Notes: generated from the letters alone by a model not told the origin. Positions 1-6,855 are shown, counted from the first letter of the stretch. The stretch is 12,515 nucleotides of DNA from Sulfuricurvum sp. (GCA_014764075.1 JACXUE010000020.1:1-12515), one strand, 5' to 3'. A program made the numbers and translations.

Positions 1-749
1 GTCATTTTGGCAATATCTTGTTGATACAGATAGATTTTGAGCGCCTCTTCGGCACAAGAGGTATCTTTAAACGCTTCGTAGGTTTGTTCAAACATCTCAG
101 ATGCATCGTTCAATGCACCGCTGTCGGCATAAAAACTCCCCAGCCGTTTTCCGATCCCCGCACTGTTGCCGTGAGCACCGATATGATTTTTGAGAAATTT
201 GATCGCTTCGGTTTTTTCACCCAGTTGCGCGTACTGAATCAAGGCAATCCGCTCCGCCGTCGTTTCATCGAAATTGAGGGCATACGCCTTTTTCAAAATG
301 GCAACTCCCCCCTCATAATCACCCAATTTGAGGCGAGATTGGGCATACAGCAGGTAATCGGGGGCTTCTTTACTCTGTTCGCTCAAAAGAGAGCCTTTTT
401 GGGAAGCTTCGGAGAAATGCCCGCCCTTGAGCAATGAAATGATCTCGAAACGTTTTAATGTTATATCATCCGGATTTTTTTTGAGCTCGGCAGACGTTTT
501 TTGGGAGAGTGTTTCGATATCATTGGATTGTTCCAACATCCTGAGCGATTGATAGAGATACACTTTTTTTGACGTTTGTTTGTACAGTTCACCGAAAAAT
601 TCGGAAGCTTCATGGTGTTTTTGACGCATCTGCGCATCCAACGCATAGAGGGCAAAAGTATCTTCCAACAAAGAGGCATTCTGAAGTGTTTTAGGTGCTC
701 CAAAGGCGCACGAGAGGAGAAGAGCTAAGATAGAGACGGATTTAATCAT
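1..749 (-). CDS. Exported TPR-repeat protein, C-terminus cut by window start
   Basis: I read this frame directly from the minus strand. It starts at ATG 749-747 and stays open to the window edge, giving about 249 residues with the stop outside. The N-terminus MIKSVSILALLLSCAFGAPK is a signal peptide: a basic start, a Leu-rich core and an AFG|A signal peptidase I site. LLSC could be a weak lipobox, so a lipoprotein is possible. The rest is helical with TPR-like spacing, for example around LKLGDYEGGVAILKKAYALN (about residues 139-158) and a GSFYADSGALNDASEMFEQ stretch near 206-224. TPR proteins are protein-protein scaffolds; this one should act in the periplasm or at the envelope. It is the last visible gene of an operon and its start overlaps the stop of the YkgJ-type gene by 8 nt (ATGATTAA), so translational coupling is likely. 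The partner is unknown. Confidence 0.85.
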   Translation of the reverse strand, partial: MIKSVSILALLLSCAFGAPKTLQNASLLEDTFALYALDAQMRQKHHEASEFFGELYKQTSKKVYLYQSLRMLEQSNDIETLSQKTSAELKKNPDDITLKRFEIISLLKGGHFSEASQKGSLLSEQSKEAPDYLLYAQSRLKLGDYEGGVAILKKAYALNFDETTAERIALIQYAQLGEKTEAIKFLKNHIGAHGNSAGIGKRLGSFYADSGALNDASEMFEQTYEAFKDTSCAEEALKIYLYQQDIAKM

Positions 750-1122
750 GGACAATCCCCGGACACTCAAGTTTAAGTTCGTCGATACGGTGGCGAAAAT
801 AATCCCAAAACGGAAACGTTCGGCACTGTAACGGACGCGCTTGGTAAATACTACACCCATTTAGTGAACGATCAAAAAACACACAGTCATACGAGCCGTT
901 CACTTTTTTCTCTTTGAGCGAATAGCGGTACGCCTCTTTGCGTAAAAACGTGCGCCGAAATTCCCCCTCATCCATCTCCAAAAGTTTGGCAATAGCGGCG
1001 ATTTCGGTGACGGAGACAAAAACATTGCCGCTCTCGCCGGTACAGCAATTACCGCCGCACGACGCACATGCGGAGGGGTCGAATGCATACGAAAAACCTT
1101 CACGCGTCATGTAATCGGACAT
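742..1122 (-). CDS. YkgJ-family CxxC...CC cysteine-cluster protein
   Basis: This is a 126-residue protein with the signature of the YkgJ / CxxCxxCC family (putative Zn or Fe-S binding). The N-terminal cluster is C19-x2-C22-x3-C26-C27, followed by C80, C90, C100 (in RPLQCRTFPFW) and C119. The RPxxCRxFPF segment is typical of the family. The molecular function of the family is not settled; a metal-chelating or cluster-binding role is inferred from the cysteines. It starts with ATG at 1122, inside the end of the methyltransferase gene (16 nt overlap), and its stop overlaps the TPR gene start. It is therefore the middle gene of a translationally coupled operon. No signal peptide or membrane segment is visible, so it should be cytoplasmic. 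Family assignment is firm, function is not. Confidence 0.9.
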   Translation of the reverse strand: MSDYMTREGFSYAFDPSACASCGGNCCTGESGNVFVSVTEIAAIAKLLEMDEGEFRRTFLRKEAYRYSLKEKKVNGSYDCVFFDRSLNGCSIYQARPLQCRTFPFWDYFRHRIDELKLECPGIVHD

Positions 1123-1805
1123 TTGATACTGTACACCTTTGCTTTGTCGTAGATCGCCTGCACTATCGGAGTATACCCCACCTCATCGAGCGTAACGAGA
1201 GGAGGGAAAACATTCAACATAGCACGGCTGTTTTTTTTCAGATGGAGCATCACCAATGCGCTGGGACGATCCTCTTTTGAATAGACGAATTGTACATCAA
1301 CAACTCTTAATCCTGCACGTTCGCACGCACTACACAACTGAACAAATTGACCCGCATCGTAACAAATCGCCGCCTCTCCATCCGATTTGAGGAGTTTGGA
1401 GATTTTGCTCATAAACGGCTCGATCGGTAAATGGACGTTATAGCGGGCTTGATGGAGGATCGGATTTTCCGAGCGCGACACGTTCTCATGATAAAAAGGG
1501 GGATTGGAAACGATCCAGTCATAACTCCCATGAGGCGTATGCTCCAAAAAATCTCTCTCGTGCAAAGTGTAATCAATACGGTTAATCTGAGCATTTCGAC
1601 GGGCAAATTCAGCGTACAGAGGCTGTTTTTCCACCGCTTCAAGAGTGATATTCGGAAAATCCCGCCCGATCAGCAGCCCCACGATTCCGCTCCCTGCCCC
1701 GACATCGAGGACTTTCCCACGCGGGGAAAAACGGGAGATGAATCCGTACAGCAGTATCGAATCGGTGTTGTAACAATAGCCTCCGTCAATCTGATAAAGG
1801 AGCAT
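1107..1805 (-). CDS. trmN6: TrmN6-like tRNA(Val) A37 N6-methyltransferase
   Basis: This is a 232-residue class I SAM-dependent methyltransferase. Motif I is VLDVGAGSGIVGLLIG (residues 32-47), an acidic residue follows in LEAVEK (E56/E59), and the N6-adenine-type catalytic motif NPPF is at 101-104 in DWIVSNPPFYH. The N-terminal YNTDSILLYGFI segment matches the TD-x-(I/L)LL region of the YfiC/TrmN6 family, which methylates A37 of tRNA1(Val). The NPPF motif and compact size fit that family, but other N6-adenine or protein-glutamine methyltransferases share the motif, so the exact substrate is inferred. ATG at 1805 is preceded by AAAAGAG about 7 nt upstream. It is the first gene of the minus-strand operon with the YkgJ-type and TPR genes, driven by a TATAAT at 1834-1839. 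Confidence 0.8.
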   Translation of the reverse strand: MLLYQIDGGYCYNTDSILLYGFISRFSPRGKVLDVGAGSGIVGLLIGRDFPNITLEAVEKQPLYAEFARRNAQINRIDYTLHERDFLEHTPHGSYDWIVSNPPFYHENVSRSENPILHQARYNVHLPIEPFMSKISKLLKSDGEAAICYDAGQFVQLCSACERAGLRVVDVQFVYSKEDRPSALVMLHLKKNSRAMLNVFPPLVTLDEVGYTPIVQAIYDKAKVYSIKCPIT

Positions 1806-1820
1806 TTAGACTCTTTTCGT

Positions 1821-1826
1821 TATGAT
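1821..1826 (+). promoter_or_regulatory. Candidate -10 box of kdsB
   Basis: TATGAT matches the -10 consensus at 5 of 6 positions. Transcription would start near 1833, giving a leader of about 26 nt for kdsB (ATG 1859). No -35 is evident. It points towards the minus-strand TATAAT at 1834-1839, so the two promoter cores occupy the same DNA. Confidence 0.5.
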
Positions 1827-1833
1827 TTAGGCA

Positions 1834-1839
1834 ATTATA
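1834..1839 (-). promoter_or_regulatory. -10 box of the trmN6-like operon
   Basis: The minus strand reads a perfect TATAAT here. With normal spacing, transcription would start near 1827, giving a leader of about 22 nt that contains the AAAAGAG ribosome binding site of the methyltransferase gene. No good -35 is visible, which is common for sigma-70 promoters in Campylobacterota. The predicted start falls next to the opposing kdsB -10. Confidence 0.6.
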
Positions 1840-1858
1840 TCTCTCACTAGGTTTAACT

Positions 1859-2578
1859 ATGATTATCATCCCTGCCCGTCTCGCCTCAACCCGCTTCCCC
1901 GAAAAAGTTTTAGCCGACATCGGCGGTCTACCAATGGTGATTCGAACCGCTAAACGTGTCGCATCTATTGATCGCGTCGTTGTCGCCTGTGACGATGAAA
2001 AAATTCTCGACGTCTGCGCCGCTCACGGTGTCGAAGCGCACCTCACCTCTACGACGCACAAAAGCGGAACCGACCGTATCAACGAGTGCGCCCAGATTAT
2101 CGACGTTCCTGATGATGAACTTATCATCAACGTTCAAGCCGATGAGCCATTTATCGAAACGGAAGTACTGGAACTCCTAATAGAGCGTCTCAATGCACTC
2201 AAAGCGCAAAATGCTCCGTTTATCATGGGAAGCTGTTACAACGCGATTAATACCGAATCGGCACAAGATCCCAATCTCGTCAAAGTGATCACCGACGTCG
2301 ACCACAATGCCATCTACTTCTCACGCTCCCCAATTCCGTTCAACCGAAGCGGAGAGGCGAACTATTTCGGACACATCGGAATTTACGGATTTACCAAAAA
2401 ATCACTCCACGATTTCTGCGCCCTCGGTGAAGCCCCGCTGGAAGACATCGAAAAACTCGAACAGCTCCGAGCCCTCTATCACGGCAAAAAAATCTCCATG
2501 GTCAAAGTAGCGAGCAGTGGGTTCGGAATCGATACTGTGGAAGATTTGGAACGGGCAAAGAAGATTTTTGGTGTATAA
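1859..2578 (+). CDS. kdsB: CMP-KDO synthetase (3-deoxy-manno-octulosonate cytidylyltransferase)
   Basis: KdsB activates KDO by joining it to CMP from CTP, releasing pyrophosphate; CMP-KDO is the donor for the inner core of lipopolysaccharide. The 239-residue product is close to the usual length of about 245-250. The N-terminal nucleotide-binding signature PARLASTRFPEKVLADIGG (residues 5-23) is clear. NVQADEPFI (91-99) carries the Mg-binding Asp95. FSRSPIPF and GHIGIYGF follow in the expected order, and GIDTVEDLERAK closes the C-terminus. It is cytoplasmic. The start has only a weak AGG upstream (TAGGTTTAACT), so translation may be modest. It stands alone: the methyltransferase operon diverges from it and the next gene (rpsO) is convergent. 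Confidence 0.97.
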   Translation: MIIIPARLASTRFPEKVLADIGGLPMVIRTAKRVASIDRVVVACDDEKILDVCAAHGVEAHLTSTTHKSGTDRINECAQIIDVPDDELIINVQADEPFIETEVLELLIERLNALKAQNAPFIMGSCYNAINTESAQDPNLVKVITDVDHNAIYFSRSPIPFNRSGEANYFGHIGIYGFTKKSLHDFCALGEAPLEDIEKLEQLRALYHGKKISMVKVASSGFGIDTVEDLERAKKIFGV

Positions 2579-2610
2579 GAAAGAGTTTTAATTCTAGATT
2601 TTATCCGACA

Positions 2611-2668
2611 AATACTACGCATGTACAAAACTCATTTAACACCTACGCAAGTGTACTTGGTTTTGTGC
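2611..2668. repeat. Imperfect direct repeat and long-loop inverted repeat after kdsB
   Basis: Two copies of a CTACGCA-centred unit lie 28 nt apart: AATACTACGCATGTAC at 2611-2626 and a related 19-mer at 2638-2656 with one extra base. In addition GTACAAAAC (2623-2631) can pair with GTTTTGTGC (2660-2668), with one G-T wobble and a 28-nt loop. No T-run follows, so this is not a convincing intrinsic terminator for kdsB. Its role, if any, is unknown. Confidence 0.35.
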
Positions 2669-2704
2669 TAATACAACAAAGAAGAAATTTTAGATTGAAG
2701 AGAC

Positions 2705-2721
2705 TCCCCGAAAATCGGGGA
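2705..2721 (-). terminator. Terminator hairpin of rpsO
   Basis: A 7-bp GC-rich stem (TCCCCGA / TCGGGGA) with a 3-nt loop lies 8 nt past the rpsO stop on the minus strand. The downstream minus-strand sequence is T-rich (AGTCTCTTC, later TTTCTTCTTTG) but lacks a clean U-run, so termination may be partial. On the plus strand the hairpin is followed by purines, so it is unlikely to end the kdsB transcript. Confidence 0.65.
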
Positions 2722-2729
2722 AGAAGGTG

Positions 2730-3005
2730 TTAGATATTGTCGCGGATACCGAGTTCGGCGATCAATTTGTTATAACTTTCGTGGTTTGTACGTTTCAAAT
2801 AACGCATCAAACGGCGGCGTTGTCCAACTAATTTCAAAAGACCAAGACGTGAACTGTGGTCTTTTTTGAATGTTTTAAGGTGCTCGGTAAGGTTGCCGAT
2901 ACGAGTTGAGAGAAGTGCGATTTGAACTTCGATGGAACCGGTATCCCCTTCTGCTTTTTGGAATTTCTTGATGATTTGCGCTTTTTTCGCCGCATCTAAA
3001 GCCAT
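2730..3005 (-). CDS. rpsO: 30S ribosomal protein S15
   Basis: S15 binds the central domain of 16S rRNA early in 30S assembly and contributes to an intersubunit bridge. The 91-residue product is of normal length and carries the family hallmarks: GDTGSIEVQIALLSTRI, a HLKTFKKDHSSRLGLLKLVG segment and RRRLMRYLKR. I chose ATG at 3005 (MALDAAKKAQ) because a perfect AGGAGG sits 7 nt upstream and because family members start here. A longer in-frame start exists at 3041 but would translate through the ribosome binding site. S15 is known to repress its own translation in E. coli; the leader of about 60 nt could allow something similar, but I see no proof. The gene is monocistronic and diverges from the rrf2-flhA operon, an arrangement I recall from Campylobacter. 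Confidence 0.97.
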   Translation of the reverse strand: MALDAAKKAQIIKKFQKAEGDTGSIEVQIALLSTRIGNLTEHLKTFKKDHSSRLGLLKLVGQRRRLMRYLKRTNHESYNKLIAELGIRDNI

Positions 3006-3073
3006 GATAGCCTCCTGATTGGTATAATATTTTACTCTCATAGAAACACTCTTCTATTTTAAGTAGAGCCGGA

Positions 3074-3079
3074 ATTATA
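3074..3079 (-). promoter_or_regulatory. -10 box of rpsO
   Basis: A perfect TATAAT on the minus strand lies in the context CGCTATAATTCC. Transcription would start near 3067, about 61 nt upstream of the chosen rpsO start. Homopolymeric A and T stretches lie upstream instead of a -35, as is usual in this phylum. The same 12-mer precedes yebC. Confidence 0.65.
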
Positions 3080-3128
3080 GCGAATTTTCTCCTTTTTTGC
3101 GGTAAAAAAATCTCTAAACATTTTTGGC

Positions 3129-3134
3129 TATAAT
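3129..3134 (+). promoter_or_regulatory. -10 box of the rrf2-flhA operon
   Basis: A perfect TATAAT lies in the context GGCTATAATAACC. Transcription would start near 3141, giving a leader of about 24 nt that includes AGGAGG at 3151-3156, 8 nt before the ATG at 3165. No sigma-54 (GG-N10-GC) or sigma-28 type element is visible here, so flhA appears to be expressed from a housekeeping promoter as an early flagellar gene. Confidence 0.65.
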
Positions 3135-3164
3135 AACCTTTTGATTCAAGAGGAGGATAAAACG

Positions 3165-3569
3165 ATGCTCATGACCCGTGCCAGCGAATACGCTCTGTTA
3201 TCGCTTATCGTTTTGGCGAAAGCGGGTCGCGCACTCGATGCCGACACTCTTTCCAAAGAGCTCGATATCTCGAAAAGTTTTTTAGCCAAAATCCTCCAAT
3301 CTCTCGCCCGTGCTGGGATACTTAACTCTTACAAAGGGGTCAACGGAGGATTCGAACTGGCGCGCAAAAGCTCGGAAATCACCGTTTTGGAGGTCATGGA
3401 GGTCGCCGAGGGAAAAAGCCCTGCGGTCTTTAGCTGTTCACCCTCTCATGAAGATTGCCCCTCTAATAGAGCCCTTAGCTGTGGTCTTTGGCCGTTTTTG
3501 AACCGTTTGCAAAACAAAGTGGACGGTTTTTTGGGGACACTCACCCTCGAAGCCATTTTAGAAGAGTAG
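3165..3569 (+). CDS. Rrf2-family transcriptional regulator, putative Fe-S sensor
   Basis: This is a 134-residue winged-helix regulator. The N-terminus MLMTRASEYALLSLIVLAKA is the Rrf2 hallmark, followed by a recognition helix ISKSFLAKILQSLARAG (residues 35-51) and the wing GVNGGFEL (58-65). Three cysteines, C91-x6-C98-x7-C106, lie at nearly the same positions as the [2Fe-2S] ligands of IscR (92, 98, 104), so cluster binding and redox, iron or NO sensing are inferred. ATG 3165 is chosen for its AGGAGG; an upstream in-frame TTG at 3141 coincides with the predicted transcription start. The gene ends 3 nt before the TTG of flhA and in the same frame. From memory Campylobacter jejuni has the same rpsO / Rrf2 / flhA order. 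The target genes are unknown; autoregulation of this operon is plausible. Confidence 0.92.
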   Translation: MLMTRASEYALLSLIVLAKAGRALDADTLSKELDISKSFLAKILQSLARAGILNSYKGVNGGFELARKSSEITVLEVMEVAEGKSPAVFSCSPSHEDCPSNRALSCGLWPFLNRLQNKVDGFLGTLTLEAILEE

Positions 3570-3572
3570 TCT

Positions 3573-5771
3573 TTGGCAAAAGCAAAAAACAAAACCCTCG
3601 ACGTCAAAACGGTTCTCTCCGCTCTTTTTGCATCGCGCGATCTCAGCGTCGTTTTTTTTGTTATGTCGATTTTAGCGATTATCATCGTACCATTACCGAG
3701 CGCAATCCTCGATCTATTGCTGGCTGTCGTCATCGCCCTCTCGGCATTGATCCTCCTGATTTCGATTTATATCCCCAAACCGACCGATTTGACGACATTT
3801 CCGACACTGTTGCTCGTCATTACCCTCTTTCGTCTGGCATTGAATATCGCTACCACCCGTATGATTCTCAGCCACGGGCATGAGGGGCCAGATGCGGTGA
3901 GTGACATTATCACCAGTTTCGGTAACTTTGTGGTCGGTGGAAATATGGTGATCGGGATTATTGTCTTTATTATCTTAGTCTTGATCAATTTTATGGTTAT
4001 CACCAAAGGTTCGGGACGCGTAGCCGAAGTTGCAGCCCGCTTCACCCTCGATGCGATGCCAGGGAAACAGATGGCAATCGATGCCGATCTCAACAGCGGT
4101 TTGATCGATGAAGCCGAAGCCAAAGCACGCCGTGCAGAGATTTTGCAACATGCCAACTTCTACGGAGCCATGGACGGTTCGAGCAAATTTATCAAAGGGG
4201 ACGCGGTTGCGGGGATCATCATCACGATGATCAATATTATCGGCGGATTTCTGATCGGGGTTTTCCAGTTTGACATGGATGTTGCATCAAGCGCCCAAAC
4301 CTTTACCTTACTCACAATCGGAGATGGTCTCGTCTCTCAGATTCCAGCACTCATCATCTCAACCGCGACCGGTATCATGATCACGCGTGGCTCAAGCGAC
4401 GAGGGGGGCAATTTTGCGGAGGGAAGTATCAACCAACTCATGGGAAATGCTCGAACGATGATGATCGTCGGAGCGATCATGCTGATGTTTGCGTTGGTTC
4501 CGGGGCTTCCTACCCTCTCGATGGGGTTTGTTGGTTTGGTCTTTGTCGGCTTGGGATACGCGCTATACAAATACCAGCGGGGAGAATTGCTCCTTACCTC
4601 CGCTTTGGCAGTAGCAAAAAAAGCAGGTGCTACAACAGGAAGTAAAAGCAGTTCTACCACAGAGGGAGCCACACCATCCGCACCGCGTAAAAAAACCAAC
4701 GAAGAGATTGCCAAAGAAGAAGAAGCCGCCCTTGAAGAGATCCTCAAAATTGAAATGCTAGAGCTCGCATTAGGCTATCAACTCATCCGCCTTGCCGACA
4801 ATACACAGGGGGGGGATTTGTTGGAGCGTATCCGCTCGATGAGGCGTAAAATCGCCTCCGATTTCGGATTTTTGATGCCACAGGTACGCATTCGAGACAA
4901 CCTCCATCTCAAACCCAACCAGTATGAGATTCTCCTCAAAGGGGTCAACATCGGCGATGGGATGATTCAACCCGACCGCTTTCTCGCCATGGATAGCGGT
5001 ATGGTAATGGGAGAGATTCAGGGTGAACCGACCAAAGAACCGGCATTCGGACTTGATGCACTATGGATTGATCCAGCTCTCAAAGAGGATGCGATCATCA
5101 ACGGCTACACCGTCGTTGATCCGGCAACCGTCATCTCGACCCACATGAGCGAACTGGTCAAACGTCATGCTGAGGAGCTTCTCACCCGCCAAGAGACCCT
5201 ATCGCTTATCGAGAAAATCAAAAACGATTATCCGGTGGTGGTGGATGATCTATTGAAAGTAGCTAACATAGGGCTTATTCAGAGAGTTTTCAAAGCACTA
5301 TTGCACGAAAAAGTCCCCCTCAAAGATATGATCACCATCCTAGAGACCATCGCCGACGTAGCCGAATACACCAAAAGCGTCGATACGATTACCGAACATG
5401 TCCGCGCCAAACTCTCCCGCATCATTACCCAAAGCTATACGGGACCTGATGGTATCATTCGACTTCTCACCTTCGATACGATGAGTGAGCAAAAAATGCT
5501 CGAAAAATCGCAAGAGCGGGATGGGGTGAAACAACTCATGCTCAATGTCGGAGAGATCAATGATCTAATCCAAGCCACCAGCACCAAAGCGACCGAACTC
5601 CTCCAAAAAGGGATCTCACCAATCGTCATCATTGTCGATCCGAAACTCCGCCGCCCGTTGGCAGAGATATATGAACGCTTCAGTCTGGACATCATTGTCC
5701 TCTCTCATGCTGAGATCGATTCAAACGCTAAATTCGAAGTACTCGGCTCCATCACTTTAGATACCAAATAG
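3573..5771 (+). CDS. flhA: Flagellar export apparatus protein FlhA
   Basis: FlhA is the largest inner-membrane component of the flagellar type III export gate; its nine-fold cytoplasmic ring docks chaperone-substrate complexes and couples proton flow to export. The 732-residue length matches Campylobacterota FlhA. The N-terminal half holds about eight membrane segments between residues 24 and 335, the FHIPEP signature RLALNIATTR (87-96), and the conserved loop GAMDGSSKFIKGDA (near 197-210) with the Asp needed for export in Salmonella. A Ser/Thr/Ala then Glu/Lys-rich linker (about 350-390) leads to the cytoplasmic domain. The first possible start is TTG at 3573, with GAAGAG 6 nt upstream and only one codon after the rrf2 stop; no ATG occurs before the first membrane segment. 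Expression is probably coupled to rrf2. Confidence 0.97.
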   Translation: MAKAKNKTLDVKTVLSALFASRDLSVVFFVMSILAIIIVPLPSAILDLLLAVVIALSALILLISIYIPKPTDLTTFPTLLLVITLFRLALNIATTRMILSHGHEGPDAVSDIITSFGNFVVGGNMVIGIIVFIILVLINFMVITKGSGRVAEVAARFTLDAMPGKQMAIDADLNSGLIDEAEAKARRAEILQHANFYGAMDGSSKFIKGDAVAGIIITMINIIGGFLIGVFQFDMDVASSAQTFTLLTIGDGLVSQIPALIISTATGIMITRGSSDEGGNFAEGSINQLMGNARTMMIVGAIMLMFALVPGLPTLSMGFVGLVFVGLGYALYKYQRGELLLTSALAVAKKAGATTGSKSSSTTEGATPSAPRKKTNEEIAKEEEAALEEILKIEMLELALGYQLIRLADNTQGGDLLERIRSMRRKIASDFGFLMPQVRIRDNLHLKPNQYEILLKGVNIGDGMIQPDRFLAMDSGMVMGEIQGEPTKEPAFGLDALWIDPALKEDAIINGYTVVDPATVISTHMSELVKRHAEELLTRQETLSLIEKIKNDYPVVVDDLLKVANIGLIQRVFKALLHEKVPLKDMITILETIADVAEYTKSVDTITEHVRAKLSRIITQSYTGPDGIIRLLTFDTMSEQKMLEKSQERDGVKQLMLNVGEINDLIQATSTKATELLQKGISPIVIIVDPKLRRPLAEIYERFSLDIIVLSHAEIDSNAKFEVLGSITLDTK

Positions 5772-5778
5772 GAAACTT

Positions 5779-6855
5779 ATGAACAAAACCATCTACCACC
5801 TCTCCCATATCGATCTGGACGGCTACAGTTGCCAACTCGTCATGGCACAAACCGCCCATACCATAATCAGCTACAACGCCAACTACGGTGCCGAGGTAAT
5901 GGATCGCCTCGAGGAAATCATCGAAACATTAAAGAAGACGAAACAAGAAGCGACCATCCTCATCAGCGATCTCAACCTCTATCCCGAAGAGGCAAAATGG
6001 CTCAATTCCGAAGTTAACCGCCTCAACAATAACGGATGGAAGATCACTATTACCCTCCTCGACCACCACGGCAGTGGCAAAGATACGGCGGCGCAATATC
6101 CGTGGTACACTCTCGATACCACACGATGCGCCACCAAAATCGTCTACGACTATGCGCTAGAACACTACGGTTTAAACGGTGGCGGATGGCTCGAAGCGTT
6201 TGTCTCTGTCGTCAATGCCGTCGATCTATGGCATCAAAATGAAATTGAGGATTTTGAATACGGCAAAGTGTGCATGCGCCTGATTTCAGAAGCCAAAGAG
6301 CTCAACCGCGTCATGTTCGCCGACGAAGATCGTGCGTATAAACTTGCTTTGCTCAAAGAGGCGGCCATGATGCGGTCCCATGAAAATGCCACTATCGTAC
6401 TGGATGATTCGCTCCATAAAATGAAAAAAGAGTTCTTCCAAGACGGTGTTGACAATACGCTTGATAATCTCTCTACCAAATACATCGTTGCATTGCTCGG
6501 AACCAAACGCCCTACTATGACCATCTACTACAAAGGATGGCGCGGATTTTTGAGTTATGGACTGGGGAATACTTCGATCATCGGAAACGGCTTTCTAACC
6601 GAATTCCCAGACTACGATTTTATCGTCGATGTTGGGACACGCGGCACGATGAGCCTGCGCGGTCATAATCGCGTCGATGTTGCCGAAATGGCAAACGAAT
6701 GGGTCGGTGGTGGTGGACACCCTAACGCGGCCGGCGGTCGTATCCAAGGGTTCAAAGAGCAGTTTCGGTATGATAAAGTTAAACAGCAAATAGAAGATTT
6801 GCTTGCCAGCAAAGAGGCAATGCCGGGAAAATTACCACATAAAATAGAAGCATAA
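5779..6855 (+). CDS. DHH-family phosphoesterase, NrnB-like
   Basis: This 358-residue DHH/DHHA1 phosphoesterase has its motifs in order: HIDLDGYSC (residues 10-18, Asp12 and Asp14 as metal ligands), ISDLN (third Asp), LDHHG with the DHH triad at 95-97, VNAVDLW (fourth Asp), and the C-terminal DHHA1 glycine loop GGGGHPNAAGG (310-320) that binds substrate. The family cleaves short RNA or DNA oligonucleotides, cyclic dinucleotides or pAp. The YHLSHIDLDG start recalls NrnB-type oligoribonucleases, so nanoRNA degradation is my best guess, not a certainty. It is cytoplasmic. It follows flhA by 7 nt with an AGGAAAC ribosome binding site, and Helicobacter pylori also has, as I recall, a DHH gene directly after flhA. 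Its stop overlaps the next start by 1 nt (TAATG). Confidence 0.9.
   Translation: MNKTIYHLSHIDLDGYSCQLVMAQTAHTIISYNANYGAEVMDRLEEIIETLKKTKQEATILISDLNLYPEEAKWLNSEVNRLNNNGWKITITLLDHHGSGKDTAAQYPWYTLDTTRCATKIVYDYALEHYGLNGGGWLEAFVSVVNAVDLWHQNEIEDFEYGKVCMRLISEAKELNRVMFADEDRAYKLALLKEAAMMRSHENATIVLDDSLHKMKKEFFQDGVDNTLDNLSTKYIVALLGTKRPTMTIYYKGWRGFLSYGLGNTSIIGNGFLTEFPDYDFIVDVGTRGTMSLRGHNRVDVAEMANEWVGGGGHPNAAGGRIQGFKEQFRYDKVKQQIEDLLASKEAMPGKLPHKIEA

Noticed and set aside
18..437. Plus-strand open frame of 139 codons at the left end
   Set aside because: It is antisense to the minus-strand TPR gene, which has a signal peptide, TPR periodicity and an operon-style overlap with its neighbour. The plus frame has no recognisable domain or ribosome binding site.
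461..703. Minus-strand 80-codon frame near the left end
   Set aside because: It is a shifted frame of the TPR gene; the composition is Lys/Arg/Met-rich nonsense with no motif, while the alternative frame starting at 749 is open to the window edge with a signal peptide.
1431..1850. 139-codon plus-strand frame opposite the methyltransferase gene
   Set aside because: It covers the antisense of a gene with SAM-binding and NPPF motifs and runs across the promoter region; no family resemblance.
3120..3164. Sigma-54 or sigma-28 flagellar promoter for flhA
   Set aside because: I looked for GG-N10-GC and a sigma-28 pattern and found neither; a sigma-70 TATAAT with good spacing explains the start.
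3488..3883. 131-codon frame spanning the rrf2-flhA junction
   Set aside because: Shadow frame overlapping two confidently assigned genes; low-complexity translation without domain features.
4620..4740. Possible frameshift or insertion in flhA at the low-complexity segment
   Set aside because: The frame continues into a normal FlhA cytoplasmic domain; the Ser/Thr/Ala and Glu/Lys-rich stretch is the variable linker between the membrane and cytoplasmic parts.
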